64,000 nt of DNA from the NCBI GenBank assembly GCA_013396655.1, contig WBMV01005154.1:709047-773046 (forward strand), in the 5' to 3' direction. A program made the translations under genes and the position numbers. The stretch's first letter is position 1; each line of letters opens with the position of its first letter. Shown one piece after another: positions 1-14,456 of the stretch. A model generated the notes under the pieces. That model was given only the letters and a program-made list of their open reading frames with translations. It did not search any database and was not told the DNA's origin. Source of the stretch: Campylorhamphus procurvoides (taxonomy: Eukaryota; Chordata; Aves; Passeriformes; Dendrocolaptidae).

Positions 1-3000
1 ATATGTATTTTATCAGCAAGACCTTTTCAGTCAATGGAATGTGTTTAAAAATCTATGTAATTAGTCAGAGAGAAGCCATTAATTCAATGAAGAAATTACT
101 AGTGAGATTGTATGGGTATTACTCAGATGAGATTACTGTAGTGGTTTCTTATGACTTTAAAATCTATTGATCCAGGGATTTATGAAGTCATAGGTGATTC
201 AGAAAACTTGAAAAATTACTCTCAGATAAGAAATATTAATTTCTAGATCATATCAAGTACAATTAGAAAAACTAAAAATCCTTTATGTTGGTTCACTTTA
301 TATCTGTCCGGAACTGAAGTTATTCCATGAAAGTAAAAGAAAGTGACCATGATTGGACTTAAAGGTTGTCTTGATAGATTTGTCTCCCTCATCCTCCCTT
401 GATGCATTGTATTTGTTTTTCTCCAGCTGAACTATTATTCACGGTTGAATTGACAACAGAGAGCTGCTGCTGGACTTGTAATTCTGAAATATAAGAGACA
501 TGCAGTTTGGGATCATTAAGACTTCTGTGTATTGTTCCTATATTGCTTCTAATAATTATGAGTTTATAATGTCATTCTTGTTATCCATCTGGCTTTTGCT
601 GCTATAATAGAGCTGTATTGTTCTTATTAAAACTCAAAGTATTCCTTTAGTTAATGGCACAAAGGCAGTAACTGTATAGGATATATCTTCCTTTCAGTAT
701 TCTCATTTCTGGTTTTAAAGACCTATTTTGTTGCTTTTTTTATAAGTTTTGCAGTGTCTTGATTTGATTTTTTATTTATTGATTTTTAATTCTTTACCTC
801 TTAGTAAGGTTTTACAATTTTTCTGTACCAATTGTTCTCTGGTTTCATCCAGTAGGTCCTCAGACCTGTTGGTTTTACTAACATTTTGCTGAGCTTTATG
901 TGGGAAATATCTCTATTGAAATCCATGACTTGTTTTATCAGTGTATTTCTATTTATCTTTGAGCTTAATAGACAGAATGGATTTATGATTACTCCACACA
1001 TGTTCTAGACCAGCTATTCTATCACATACTAATGAGTTTCAGATTTGCATGTAAAATAGAAGGACCTCTTCCTGATTCAGTTGCTATGTGGTGAATAAAT
1101 TTGCTAGCTATCACATTGAGAAATGATTGATATCTGCTGATATTGTCCAGTTTGGCTATGGAAAACACATTTTTCTTGTAATATAGCAATTTGAAACATT
1201 TACATATCTAGCAGTATTACAGAGATCATACAATTAAATTTATTTCTGCAAGCCTGCAGCAAAACACCAACAATACCTGGTAGAGTATCTTTACAACTTT
1301 TGCCTAAGTAAACTTTGAATAAAATAGGTTTTATTATTTTATTTATTATTTTAAATACTCATACAATAAAACTGAATGTTATTGAAACACTAATTCAAGT
1401 ACTTATCAAGTGTTAATTCATCTTGGAAGCTATGACACTTAATTAGGCCCATTTCAGAATTAATCTAGAAATGTAAAATGTATTTTATATATTTCAGAGT
1501 TCTGGGCCATGTGAAACAGAAAACTGTCCTAAGCTAAGATTTCAAAATATTCCATAGCCTGAGTAATGTTTTAAGACAGTTACTGCCTCTTGTCCTCTTA
1601 AAAAAAGTATAACTTCTTTGTGACAAATGCAGCAGTTGTTTATTTAACATATGATCCAATATAAATAGGAAATCATCTGAAAGATCCCCAGTGCAGTCTC
1701 ATCAAATGTGATGGGAACATATTTAGTGAGTTGTCAGCATTTTCAAATGACATGCAAGTTTTCATATAACAAACTTAAAAAACTACTGAGTCCACAGAAG
1801 AGACTTTGATAACCATTGTCTTGTCCTTTGCTTGCAGTTTCCAACAAAATACTCAGGATTAGCATGGATTACACAAAAGCTTTATTGTTGCCTTTTTTTT
1901 TTTATTTAATAAGACATACGTTTTCCCATATTAATACATGCCAATTAACATTAATTAAATGCCAATACTGTTATAGGAACCATCCTTGTTTCACAGAAAT
2001 TTGAATATTTTACAGCAATTTAGATTAATTTAATCCACTTTTTTAGAGACATACTACAATTCTGCAAAAGGTCCTGCATCCTTTTTCCTTTCTTTTTCCA
2101 TTTGCCAAAAATAAACCTTGTGCTTAACAATTGAATTTATTTTTTATTGCTCTGCCCAAGGCAAAATCTCAGATTGGGGTTTGCAATCTTAGAAGACAGA
2201 CGGATTTAATATATTTGTCACTACCTTGACAGGGTGAAAAAAAATGCTTAAATTCAGGTGTAAGAGATGAGCCTTTGTGTAACAGATGTAATCCTCACAA
2301 TGAAATGTTTTTCAGGCACTCAGTTGCCATGGTCTGATTAGAAGACATAAGCATTTGTTCTAATTGGCCTCACTCTAGTCACCACTTTTACTCAAATACT
2401 TCCATTTTCCTTGCATTACTCAACCCAAAGTTATGTGGATATTGTACCCTATTTACTGACTTCACATATTTCTAAATAATTACAATATTTTTCTCAAACA
2501 TAAAAATGTACTTTAAAAGACTGGAAATGAAAAGGATAACATTTTTAACTGCAGTAAGTAGCAGTAATAAAATTATAGCTGTAGGCTAGTAAAAATGGAG
2601 TCTTTTTGAAGATCAAACAGTGTCATGTTAGTGAGGATCAGGTGAGGTGTCCAGGGTTTCAATCTAGAAATACGTTTGCAATTGTCTTTTGTCCTTATTT
2701 TCTAATTCATATTTAGGGGCTTTAAAGATCTGTTGTAACAGGACTCTTGTTACATTTAATAAGTGCCATGTTGATTGGCGTACTCTAAGTAGGCTTTTCA
2801 GTTTGCCTGTGGGGAAATTTAATATAAAAACATTCAACATTCTTTTATTAGTGTTTTTTACTATTCCCAGTCCCATCAGACCTTTGGTGCAAGCAGTGTA
2901 TTATTGAAAAGCTTATCTGTAAGAAGTGAGCCAAGGGGAAATTCAGCCTTTATTAATATTGACATCATGTTCCTGCACAATGGCTGTCTAAAGAAACTTT

Positions 3001-3987
3001 TCAATTGGATTTCAACTGCTTTGATGCAGTATAAATGGAAACAACTGAATGCATGATTTAACAGAGAACAGTGAAAAATGTTGCAGCCTCTATACTCTAA
3101 CATAAAGCATGTGTTCAAAGATACTACGTGGCCCTATTCCACAATGTTTCCAGTCAATTTTTGGTTAGGAAACCAGAAAAAAAAAAGAGGTTCTTTGCTT
3201 TAAGCCAGGTTCCATTTAAAATGAACTTTTTTTTTGCAATTTTAACAACAAAGACCTGTGACCCTAGGTCTTGAAACCTGGTCAAAGGGTTCTAGTCGTG
3301 TCTCACTTAAAAACCACTGTGCAACTTTGGGCTAATTGCTTAATGGACCAGATGTCCTGGTAAGACAAAAATTGCATAGGATTTGGAGCTGGGAAGCCTC
3401 ATTTTCTGGACTGAGTTCTAGGTGCAAGAAAAAAATCCTGAAAATTACTAATTTCCCAATAATATATCTTTAAAAGAATTAGGAATGTATATTCTACATT
3501 TCATTACATATGACATATATTCAACATTTTCATAAAGCTAAAATATATATACCATTACAAATTACAGGTGGACTGTATACTGCAAGGACTTGATTTTAGT
3601 AGTATTTTAATTTGAAAAGAGCAATGGAGAGGGACAAGACCTGACAGCACCTGAGCAAGAAAAGGGAGATCTAATCCAGTTATTTTCTCATGCTATGGAA
3701 GAAAGGAAGAAGAGTCAAAGCTGAATTCCTACACTAGCATAAGGCATGGGCATTGTGACCTACAACCCTCCTGCTGAAGGTAAGACACTGTTTAATAAAG
3801 AATTTGAGATTTTCTGGGCCAGAGACAGAGGATGTAATGAAGTCTGACTCTATAGATAGCTCATTAAAACACTCAATCAAAAGTGCTTGGCCTCCCCAAA
3901 GCTGTAGCTGCATCTCTGTTTCTATTTGTGTCTATTAGTGTCCTTAGGTATTCTTCTTCATTTTAGGCTTGAGTCATTTTAGGTTCT
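1..3987. other. AT-rich non-coding stretch, no gene seen
   Basis: No open frame here is longer than about 80 codons and none has protein-like composition. No CR1 tail or LTR was recognised. There are short A and T runs (for example around 3178-3186 and 3225-3236) but no long microsatellite. I see nothing that supports an exon or RNA gene. Confidence 0.7.
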
Positions 3988-4569
3988 TGTCCTGGCTTCT
4001 GCCGTAATAGAGTTAATTTTCTTCATAGTAGCTGATACATTGCTGTGTTTTGGATTTAGTATAAAAATAATGATGATAGCACAGTGAAGGTTTAATTGTT
4101 GCTAAGTTGTGTTAATACTAAGTCAAGGTCTTTTCTGCTTCTCACTCCACCCCCTCAACAAGGAAGTTGGGCATGCATGAGAAGCTGACAGGCGACAAAA
4201 CCAGGACAGCTGACCCCCACTGACCAAAGGGATATGGTGCCATGCTCAGCATACAAAGCTGGGGAGAAAGTAGAGGACGTGGAGGACAATTGGAGTGACA
4301 GTGTTTATCTTCCTAAGTCACTGTTAAGCCTGATGGAGCCCTGTTTTCTTGGAGATGGGTGAACACATGCCGGCCCATAGGAAGTGGTGAATGAATTCCT
4401 TGTTCTGCTTGGCTTGTGTGTGCAGCTTTTGCTTTACCTGTTAAACTGTCTTTATCTCAACATGAGTTGTCTCATTTTATCTCTTTCAGTTCTCTCCCTC
4501 ATGCTGCGAGAGAAGAGTGAGCAAGCAACTGTGTGGGGCTGAGTTGCTGGCTGAGGTTAAACCATGATA
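3988..4569 (+). mobile_element. Solo LTR of an avian endogenous retrovirus
   Basis: The unit starts TGTCCTGGCTTC and ends near TTAAACCATGATA. Several internal blocks match what I remember of a very common neoavian/passerine LTR: AGAGTTAATTTTCTTC near the start, GACAGCTGACCCC and GACCAAAGGGATAT around 4207-4235, a degenerate TATA region (CATACAAAGCTGGGG) near 4250, GATGGAGCCCTG near 4333, GTGAATGAATTCC near 4388, and TGTGTGGGGCTGAG near the end. The length of about 582 bp fits one complete LTR. No internal retroviral sequence flanks it and no clean target-site duplication remains, so I call it an old solo LTR. The family name (TguLTR5-like) is from memory and was not checked. The same family occurs on the minus strand at 32544-33027. 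Confidence 0.85.
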
Positions 4570-7500
4570 TGTGTTTTTTTTTTTCTCTTTCAGTTTTTGT
4601 CTTCCAAATATGAGTTTTTCATTGTGCTCTACTTGACTTTTTTGTGTTTTACACTGATACCTCCTGGCAACCTTCTACATTGTAATAGAGTAATCATAAA
4701 TGCTTTATCTCAAATATTTCTCAAGTTTTCTCTGTATAAAATACGTTATGTAGTCACTGAGGACTTCAGCTGTGCGTCACAGAGGGAGATCAGGTAGATG
4801 GTGATATTGAGTGTTGCAGGCTTGGAAGTAGGTTTTGATGGTGAGACCACATTATAAAATGTTTCCATTACAGCACAAACAGGCCCATGAGGAAGCGCTG
4901 TTATTAAGTACTGAATATATTAGAGATTATTCTGTATGATTCACAGAGCTCAGTTTAGATGCTATTCCCTGTTCTCCTACTTATTTCTGCTGCTTTTTCA
5001 TTGCAATAGCTTTTTCAGTGGTCTCGTAAGATGGCCTCTGAGATGTGGTTGTCTCAGAACAGTCACATGCTTTGTGAAAAAATGGAGTACTTCATGTACT
5101 GAATTTCAAAATATTTAAGAGATTATGTCATTGGGCCTAGGGGAAGTGGAGAAGACCCAATATGATAGGCAATCTTTTTCTGACTTTAAACCTTTTTTTC
5201 GTTTGTTTAGTAGACTCACAAGTCTCTGAGTCAGTGTAATTTAAGCTAATGAAGAGTATAAAAGAAATAGCAGCTAAATGAACAGGGCATCAGGAAATAG
5301 CAATAAAAATATTAGATCAGTTTATTCTCATGAAAAGAGAGCCACGATGACAACTGTGATTTATACAACCTCTACAATATGCCAGATATAGAACATGTCA
5401 TAGGGCAAATGCAAAGGGAGGATATGAAGGATGTAGATGCAGTTCTGATGTTAGTTCTACTTCCCGGAAGTATTACAGTATTCTAGGACCATTACATAAA
5501 TTGATATCAACTAAGGTATGTGAGGGAGCTCTTAGCCTGCAAGGCAGAAAAAAAAAAAAAGATTTAAAAATCAAAAGAAAGATTGATTTCTTCTTTTCTT
5601 CTTTTAACCTTGATTTTATTTTAAGCTAGGTAATAAGAACAAAAGACAAATAGTCATTTTCAATCCAGAACATTATATAAAGGATTGAGAAAATCTGAGT
5701 GCTGCTCTGGCTTAGAGGTCTGCTGGGCTTAAGCTGTCCATGAGGTTTTTTCTTTAAATATTTTTGTATTTGAACAATGGTATCTTAGGGCCTATGCAGT
5801 CAAACTTTTCGCAGCTTTGTTTTTTTGATTAAAAAAAACCATTAGATGCCACTTGCAAGAAGAGGTGTAGGTGTTCATATCTTCTTGGATCTTATTTTAG
5901 GCTTCTTAAGGTAACCATCTCAAAAAATTAATTTTTTATTTTTAATTTTTTTTTGCAACAATCTCTCTTCATTGTTTATAGAGAGAGCCTAGGAAACTGA
6001 CTTAGACTAACATGACTGCATTTAGACAGTGGAAGAGATATGTCAGAATAGATCCTTGGTTTTTAAATAGCCAGAGATATATGAAAGTAAGATTTGCCTA
6101 AATGTTTACCTAATCAGCAAGGTGGTGAGAAGAGTAATCCCTTTAGCTGAAAAATAAAGACATGTTACTTTCCAATGCAGAAGCTTATTGACACAAGCGT
6201 CTAAGCAGAAGGTACTGTAAAAACAGTAACTATGGAGATATGTAGCTGATACAATACTCTGTATTGTCTAACAATTGTAGAAATACATTTATTTGTAGGA
6301 CATCAATAAATACAAATGGAATTGGGGTGGGGAAAAAAATAAACAAATGGCTTCCATAAGCAGTAACTGTACCTAACATGAAACTTGGCAGGTCCCATTA
6401 TCACACAGATTGTTTTTAAAGAACAGTTTAAATTAAGTACAGTTTAGCTAAGTCTCCTAAGGCATTCCTCTGTTTTTCAGAGGTCATTTAGTTTACAAAC
6501 TCCAGACATGATACACAATATAATATGCTCTATTTTTCTAAATATTTTCTCAGAGGTACCACTTCTTTCCCTGAGGACAAAGTCCCAACAGCTCGGATAT
6601 CTGGTCTTACTGACTCATGCGTACTACCCCAGTGCATTATTTTGCACACTAACACACTTTAATGGGACTGATAAAGGGACCCTCTTCTGGAAGATGAGGC
6701 TTGAATCCCCTTTACAGGAGCCAGCTTGGGTTGTCACAGTTGTGCTGAACTTGAGTTAAGGGGAGTAATGAAGCAGTGACTACTGCTAAATGAAAGTCAG
6801 GCTGGCAATGACCCAAAGACCAGGCTGAAGGGACCAGCTGTGCTCACATTGCTGAGGGCTGACCCCACCCTGGAAGACATTTTTTTTGAGAAAGACAAGA
6901 TGAAGCCCTCTGAAACAAATTCAGGGAATAAACTAGCAATTAAAACAGTGTGCATAAACGGATACCAGTGCTTCAACACACTCTCAAACCTTCTTTTGTC
7001 AATATAGACATAGCAAGTAGCCCTGTACCAACATTAGTGAGCTTTTAACACTGCACTGCACTTCTTTCTATCTCTAATTTTGGGAACACAGTGCTGAAAT
7101 ATCCATTCTGGCTAGCACAGGACCAGTTTAAATTACCAGAGTTTGTTTCATCTCTCTGCCAAATGAGAGCTACTTCTCTCTTTTTGAATCTAAGCTGGCT
7201 TTGGCGGCAGTATAATCATATTTGTATTTGTGCTTGAGCTAATAAATCCAACCAGATCCATGCTGTCTCTGAGCAGAGTCAGCCAGAGTTGTGGCAGTTC
7301 ACAGCATTGCCAGTCCATAATACCTGAAAAACGACTGTGACTGTATGAAAAAATTTTTGTGCCTTCTGGCCTTACATCGCATTATTACTCTACAGGCTGC
7401 AATTTTTGCTTGCAAAGAAACAAAACAAAAGAGCCCCACCCTGAGATGAGAACATTTGGTTTCTGAGAATAAATATAATTACTGCTGTGTATTTTAGACA

Positions 7501-10500
7501 ACAGTAAATTAAAAATAGAACATTAGTATGTCACAGGGGAATTCTGTCTTTACAGTACCAACAATGATTATATACTACTCCAGGTATTTAGAACCATAGT
7601 TCAGGCAGTGTGGAAGAAAAAAGTGTTTCTATACTTAATGGAGTTGGCTTCATACTACATTATGGAGCTCTATGATTTCACTCTTGAGTTTTTGATAATC
7701 TCTAGATAAACTTATTTTATAAAGTGGCAGAGTGTATTGCCATGAGGGATCTCTAAAAGCTTCACAATACAGTTATTATATAAATAGTAGCTGTGAGAAA
7801 TCAGTCAAGTTTCCAGAGTGACACATGAGATTCAGCAGGCTCATGGTCCACAGAATTTAAATTAAGGCAATTCAAGATCTGGCCTTTGTGCTCATTTCAC
7901 AAAAGGATGACAGGGATTCTTATTTGTCTTGGGATTTTCCCTGGCTTTGCCTTGTGTCCATTCAAAAAATTTTTTTTTCAGGTAAAATCTACCTTCATCA
8001 GATCTAAATTGAAAGCAGAGGGTTGGCACATGGAAGAACATGCAAGGAAAGGAGCAAGGGCAAATGAAGGGCAATATAAGATTGGAACTGGCAGCAACAA
8101 GTTGATAGGGACAAAAAGTGCCTGAAATTGCGTCCAAAGCTCAGCACAAACTGTTTCCACCTTGACAGCATCCAAGCAAACTTTCTTCCATCAGCTGGTT
8201 CTGGCTACAGTGTTAAGATGTGAGGAGGTACCAGGGTGTTAAGTGCAGAGAGAGGGGACATCCCTCAAGAAAAGGGACATAATGAAGCCCCAGTGTGTTT
8301 TTTTTTGTGTGTGGTACTTCTTTCGGCAAGGCATATCAGACCTGCTCTTTTGGCTCTGGCTTTGAAAATGTCAGCAGGTCCCTGAAATTGCTTTTTTCCA
8401 CTGATTGCCATATCTGACTTCTGGAGAAAAGATCGAACTCTGCTGGAGACCAAAAGTTACAGAATTCCTTAAAAAGAAAATACATGCAATTATGTGAATC
8501 CACTCATACATTGTGAGAGGGGAAAAAGGGGCAAATTAAAGATAGCATGAAAGAAGAAAACTACAAATAAAGATGAGTATTGTTACTTAATTAGCAAAGC
8601 ACTGGGTTTGCTCTCTCTGGCTTTCCTTCTGTGAAATAAGCATAGTTTAATTAACATGGTTAAAGAAGTGAAAAGAGAGAGCTAAGAATTTTGCAGGTTG
8701 TAGACTCCTGTACTGCAAAATGGAAGTGGAAACTTCTTTTCATAAGGAGATTCTTCTGCCATGAAAGACTTCTGTAAAACAAATAAAAATCACAAACACA
8801 CACTTATAAAAGGTTATCACTGAAACTTATGGCATCATTTATGATTAATAAATACCAAAACATTTGAAGTGTCCAATTCTGTTATGTTTCTATCACAGTG
8901 TGTCTCTCACAATAGAAGATACAGTTTCATAAAAAGGGAAATTTTAATGATAATCCGAAAACCTTATAATTTTATAGTGCTTTCTTCAAGAGTTTAAACC
9001 ATCGTGCTTTCCCAACACCAAACTCCAACAAAATCCCCTTATTTGGAAGTTAGGACTTATGAATGACAAACATGAGATTATTGAGCCACACACAGAAAGC
9101 TACGAATGAGGGTGTTAAAGTTTCCAGCAAATAATCCTAAAGATATTTCACTATATATGAAAGCATTCTATTAACTTGTGATGATATCTTGGAAGAGTTC
9201 TTTTTAAATCCCTGAAAACTAAACAGCAGCTGAAAAGCTAGAAAGCCAAAAAAGTATTACAGTTCATCATAAATCAGACTTGGATAAAATAGGTTAGTTT
9301 GTAAATCAGAGCTATAGAATCAACTGCAGAATAACTAAAACAGCGGAAGCAGTATTATTTGCAAAGGAACTACAACTCCAAACAATGCATCTCACCAATA
9401 GAAAAAAAAACACATTAAAAGAAAGGAAATTAGTGAAGTCATTACACAAACCCAGCTGGGAACCCAGCTGTTCAAAGGTGAAGCAAAGTCACTAATTCTT
9501 GATCTTTGGGAGTGTCTAATTAGAAAACAAACTAAGTTAGTTTTTTTTCTCCAAGACAATATTAAAATTAAAATAAAAAGAAAGCTTCCTTTCAGAATCA
9601 GATTCCTCTGCTGTGACAGTGCAGGATTTTGGAAGGCTGAATAACCAAGCAAAAGAGAAGTGTTATTGCTGAAAAGTTACAGCATCAATTATGTTTAAAC
9701 GAGGGCTGCAATGTACCCAGGCATAATACTATGAAGTATCTATGAACTGCTTTCACTTTGCAACTTACCTATTATGCTTTTACCCCACTGTTTAAAACAC
9801 CAGATAGATAATTTGGAAGCCTACAGTGTTGCTCACCTTCCTTGAACAAACCAATCAGGCACGTATTGCACTGTTAAGAATATAATGGTGAGTTGTACTT
9901 AGGAACACAGGCCCTGTACCTTTGGCTCAAGGGTGCCTTACCTACAGGAGATGCAGCAAAGCATGTTTGGTTTTTTATAGAATTGAGATCCTAGCTCTGC
10001 AACTCTTTATTTTCATGGCAATACTGCTTTGATATTGATAACTTTAAGGCAAAAAGGAATAAGCAAGTTATTGCAAACATAGGGATCAGACTTGCAGAAA
10101 GAGGCAGGAGAGGATAAAGGAGACTGGATTTGAAACAGATAAGGATACACTAACTGGGGGATAAGTAACGTTACTTCTGACCATATGCATCTGCCGATTT
10201 GAAGATTTTCAAGAAGATAAATGTAAAGATAAAGAGATTTTCTGAAAGAGACAACCTATTTAATCACTCTTCTGTTTTGGGATAATTGTCATTAGACTCA
10301 GTGAGAAAGCTGAAAGAATTTCAGACCCTTTTCCCAGCTGATTTCAAACCACGTCTCAGATGGATACTGTTCCCACAATGCTCTGAAACAGAAATTGTTT
10401 CAAATTTTTTTTTCAAAATGTTGCATCACACTGTATGCTCCTTACATCTTTAAAATCTCTTTGCTGTTATTATTACTCTTTATTATACCTTGACTACTAT

Positions 10501-13500
10501 AAAGGCATAATTTATGTCAGCATAATGGTCATGTTTAAACTGCAGTTGTAAAACAATTTCCCCAGTATGATTTGGTTCTAGAGTGGGATCCCATTACAAT
10601 TGCTAATACAATTGTCAAGAATCCAGGTGAGGTTTAAATTTTCTGAGTATTTAGTGCAAGGAAATGATCTTGAGGCATCAAGAATAGTATTAAAAAAAAT
10701 ATATGAAGCATGACTGTGCAGTGAAATTGTTTTAATGTGCACTGACTTTTTAAGAATGCTATGTGTACGCTGAATATTAAGCCAATACTTGAAGATATTG
10801 GTGTTAATCCTTCAAAGGGTACATCTTTTTAGATTATATTAATAAAACTTTAAATAGCTATAATAAAGGAAGCATGTGGGCTCACTTTCACAGAAATGTA
10901 TTATCCATCACTAGACAGATATTCTGCAGGTTAAATTAATTGAAAGTATTTTATTAAAAGACCTTACCAGTATGTAGCTCTTTCATCCCTCCATTGGTTT
11001 GGCCATTCATTAAATTAAAATCCATCTTCCTTCTGAGTTTTCAGCCTACCCTGTTGCCTGGATTTAATCCATGTTAAAAAGATGTCAGTTTGGAGACAGT
11101 CTTCTGGGATCCAAAGATGTGAGAGCCTGCTACTTTTTTTCTCCACCATGTCTGCATTATTTAAGCTGTTTAGCTTGCTCTTTCAGTCTCCCCCTCTGAT
11201 GCCTGGTCATCTCCCTTGTCAGGAAGTGAGACATACAAATAATCTTCCTAGCAGTTAGACAGATGCCTGTGACTATGTAGTGGCCATTTTCCAAATTTCA
11301 GGATAGATAATTATGAGCAAGAAAGAAATTATGGAACAACTCAGGCAAAATCTCTTCTGAGATGGCCCATTACAGTACAGCCTGCCTGAAAGCTCGCCAG
11401 AAGCAGTTCTCACTCTGAGACTTATCTTTACTAATAATTCCTGAACAATTCTGCTAAATATACAGATTTAGAAATACTGAGATTATGATATAGAGGATGG
11501 CTGCTTGATCATTTTAAGAAGTCTTGGTCCTTAACTAGCATTAATTAACATTACTTAGAGTAACCAGTGAACTTGGTAGGCAGCTGACAGGAGACCTATC
11601 TACGTTGTTCTGGCAAAGACGTATGTTTCTGGTTTTTGCATCTGTTCACTGACCTCTTCTTTGATAGAACTCCATGCTCAATAGAAAAAACAATTTGGTA
11701 TTTAAACCCACATATAAATACTTAGTACATACACAGACAGCAACTGCTCAAGTATCTGATATTTAATTTGGACGAGAATCAGCTCTTGCAAGCTTTCAAC
11801 GAACTTTTAAAGAAAACTGTTTCTGCCAGGCTGGAAATAAAATATGTAATCTAAAAGTATTTTGTAAACTTAATGGGTTGGTAAAAAATTAAACTTCTTA
11901 GCAATTATGCAATCCAATGGATGTAAGTGCACTTAAAATTTGGGCAAAGAACATGGGGTTTCTGTGCAATTCTGCACAAGCAAGTGATCTTGCAACTAAA
12001 TATGATTCCTAGATTATACCTTCAGCTTACTATTCCATCTTTTTCCACCACCTATAAATTTTTTGGTTTTAAATATCTCATTCTTTCTGTTTTCTTTCCT
12101 TCTACCTATTTTGACTTGCCTTGCATTTGTTTGTCATGTCTTATTAAGAATGAAATCTCTCCAGGGCAGAGAACTTGTCATATTTATTTTCATAGAATTC
12201 AGCCCAAATATACAGTATTATGTAAATGATTTTAATTTAAAAATAATACTTTCCTATCAAGTCTGATTCTGAGTTTTGAATACAATTTTTCTTTATTATG
12301 TTTCTTATGTTGTTGTCAAGTTGCATATTTTTTCATGCATATTCAAATACTTACCTTCCTTATTGACTGCCTGAATTAATTTCCTTTACTTAAGCGGCTG
12401 GTTTTCCTATGAGAAATCCCAATTTCAGGGGGAAAGTTCCTAGGCCAACTGGGTGTAATAAGAATTTTACCATTTTACTTCACCAGGGACAAGATTGCAC
12501 CTGTGCCATGAACTTCTATTAAGGTGACTGGAAGGCAAACTCTGATTCCAGCTGCCATTGAATGGGGAAGAATCTACAAACTATCACCACTTTCATTAAT
12601 TTCATTCTGTAAAACTTATTCCAAGTGATACTTCTTTCACTTTTATTTTTCTTTATGGTATCCTCCTTTGTTTTCAGTTGTGCATGTTTAGCAAGAAGGT
12701 TGTTTTTGCTTGACATTCACCCTTTGGCAGATGAACATTTGCTATTGCTCTGAGCTTCTGTTTTCTTATGCCTTCTTCATCCTCTGTTTTCTTTGAGTTG
12801 TGTCCCTACTTCTCCCCTTTTAGTGATCTCAGCCTTTCACTAAACTTTTCTTCTTTCCATTTTAGTTCCTCCATGTCTACTCTCCTACTCCCACATTGTC
12901 TAATAATAGCATTCTGTTTCTTTACATTCACTAATGAAAAACAAAATCTCATCTCCTGAAAAAGCTAAATATTATTATTATTACCCTTACTTTCCAAACA
13001 GGAAAGCAAAACAGACAGGCAAAGTGAGTAAACAAAACAAGAGGAAGAATCAGTGTTTAGTTCTGGAATTAGCACACAGAAGACAATCTGCAATTTGTCC
13101 TGTGGCTGAGATTTTCTCCTACTATTGGGATATCCATCTCTGGCTGTTGTATTATATTGCCTTCTAGGCTAAAGCAGGCAACAGCCACATTGTCATTTTG
13201 CAGCAACTTGGGTAGCTTCCACTGTTTGCAGCTCACAAAAGGGCCCCTATGAAATTAGGGATTAAGTATAAATTACACTGAATAGGTTGAGATTAGTTTT
13301 GGGAGTCACACCATCCAGAAACTCAAGAGGGCCCAAGCTTTACAGACATCGGAGTGTGTCTCTGACATACAGACAATATGTGCTGTGTCTCTGTGCAGAC
13401 CACGTTTTATCTCTGTCTAAGAGGAAAAAACCCCAACCCAAACCCCAACAAAAATAAAAAGCAAAAATGAAGCTGTCCTCCAAAGTAATTTGTTAATAAG

Positions 13501-13979
13501 TGTGATTGCTTATAAGAATATTTTCACTCCATTTTATTAATTCTTGAAATGAATGTTGATGCATTTTTACTGGCAATGGGTTAGGTTTAGGGTACAAATA
13601 TAGAATGCTACTTCAGGAGGAAAGAAAGGTGAATTTTAATAAAACTGAAGAATAACCATAGAGGGTGTTTGTTTCTTTTAAACATTACACACAGCTGTTG
13701 TAAATTTGGCAAAGATGTGTGCCAGAAAGCTACATAGCTGATACTACAAACTGTTTCACCCTTTATTCACTAACAGCTGGTAAAATGGTATTTAAAAACA
13801 GTTTTGATTTAATCTAATGAGAAACTATGTTGCAATGTACTGTACTGCTTGCAGAAAATAATTGGACAAACATTGATTTTTATGTTGCTATAATAGTTCC
13901 ATTTTCGATAAATAGGAATTTATATGCATAGTTATTTCCTACCATTCCTGTCTCTGTATACAGGCTACAGATTTGCCTG

Positions 13980-14003
13980 CAACCAAACCAAACCAAACCA
14001 ACC
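13980..14003. repeat. (CCAAA)n short tandem repeat
   Basis: Short run of AACCAAACCAAACC-type units. It is too short and of the wrong unit to be telomeric. A similar short CCAAA run occurs near 56209-56220. Confidence 0.7.
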
Positions 14004-14408
14004 AGTCTTGAAATAAAGTTTAGCTATTGAAGAACTGCCAGAACTGCAAAACGTCTCCCTTAAGATTTCAGATTTATATTCAACTGACATGAGACCAGGC
14101 TGGTTTCAAAGGACACCAGACAGTGGGATCTACAGAGAGCCAGAAAGAAATTAGGGCACAGAGATACCAGCATAAAAGAAGCATAAACAGAAAACAAAAC
14201 AAATAGTGCAAACTGGACTTTGCTGTTCAGTTTCATAAATACACCAGGTATCATTTGAATTATTAAAAATCTGGTTTATATATTTTAAGAATGACATAGT
14301 TCTTAAATTCACTGAGACAACACAGCAAGCAAAACTTAGTATCCACAAGGACTCTGACTCAAAGCAGTTCTTTTCTTCCATTGATATGGATACTATTAGA
14401 TTTTTGCT

Positions 14409-14456
14409 TAATTTACATTGGTGTAAATTAGGTCTAGAAGTATATGATTATATACT
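14409..14456. repeat. Two adjacent small inverted repeats
   Basis: First hairpin: arms TAATTTAC (14409-14416) and GTAAATTA (14423-14430) with a 6-base loop. Second hairpin: arms AGTATAT (14439-14445) and ATATACT (14450-14456) with loop GATT. Both are perfect but AT-rich, so chance is possible. Confidence 0.55.

Noticed and set aside
11927..12266. Two overlapping plus-strand open frames of 100 and 67 codons
   Set aside because: Hydrophobic only because of T-rich DNA; no signal of coding use.
13425..13451. AACCCC-like run suggesting interstitial telomere repeat
   Set aside because: The units are CCCCAA/CCCAAA mixtures and very short; no TTAGGG array.
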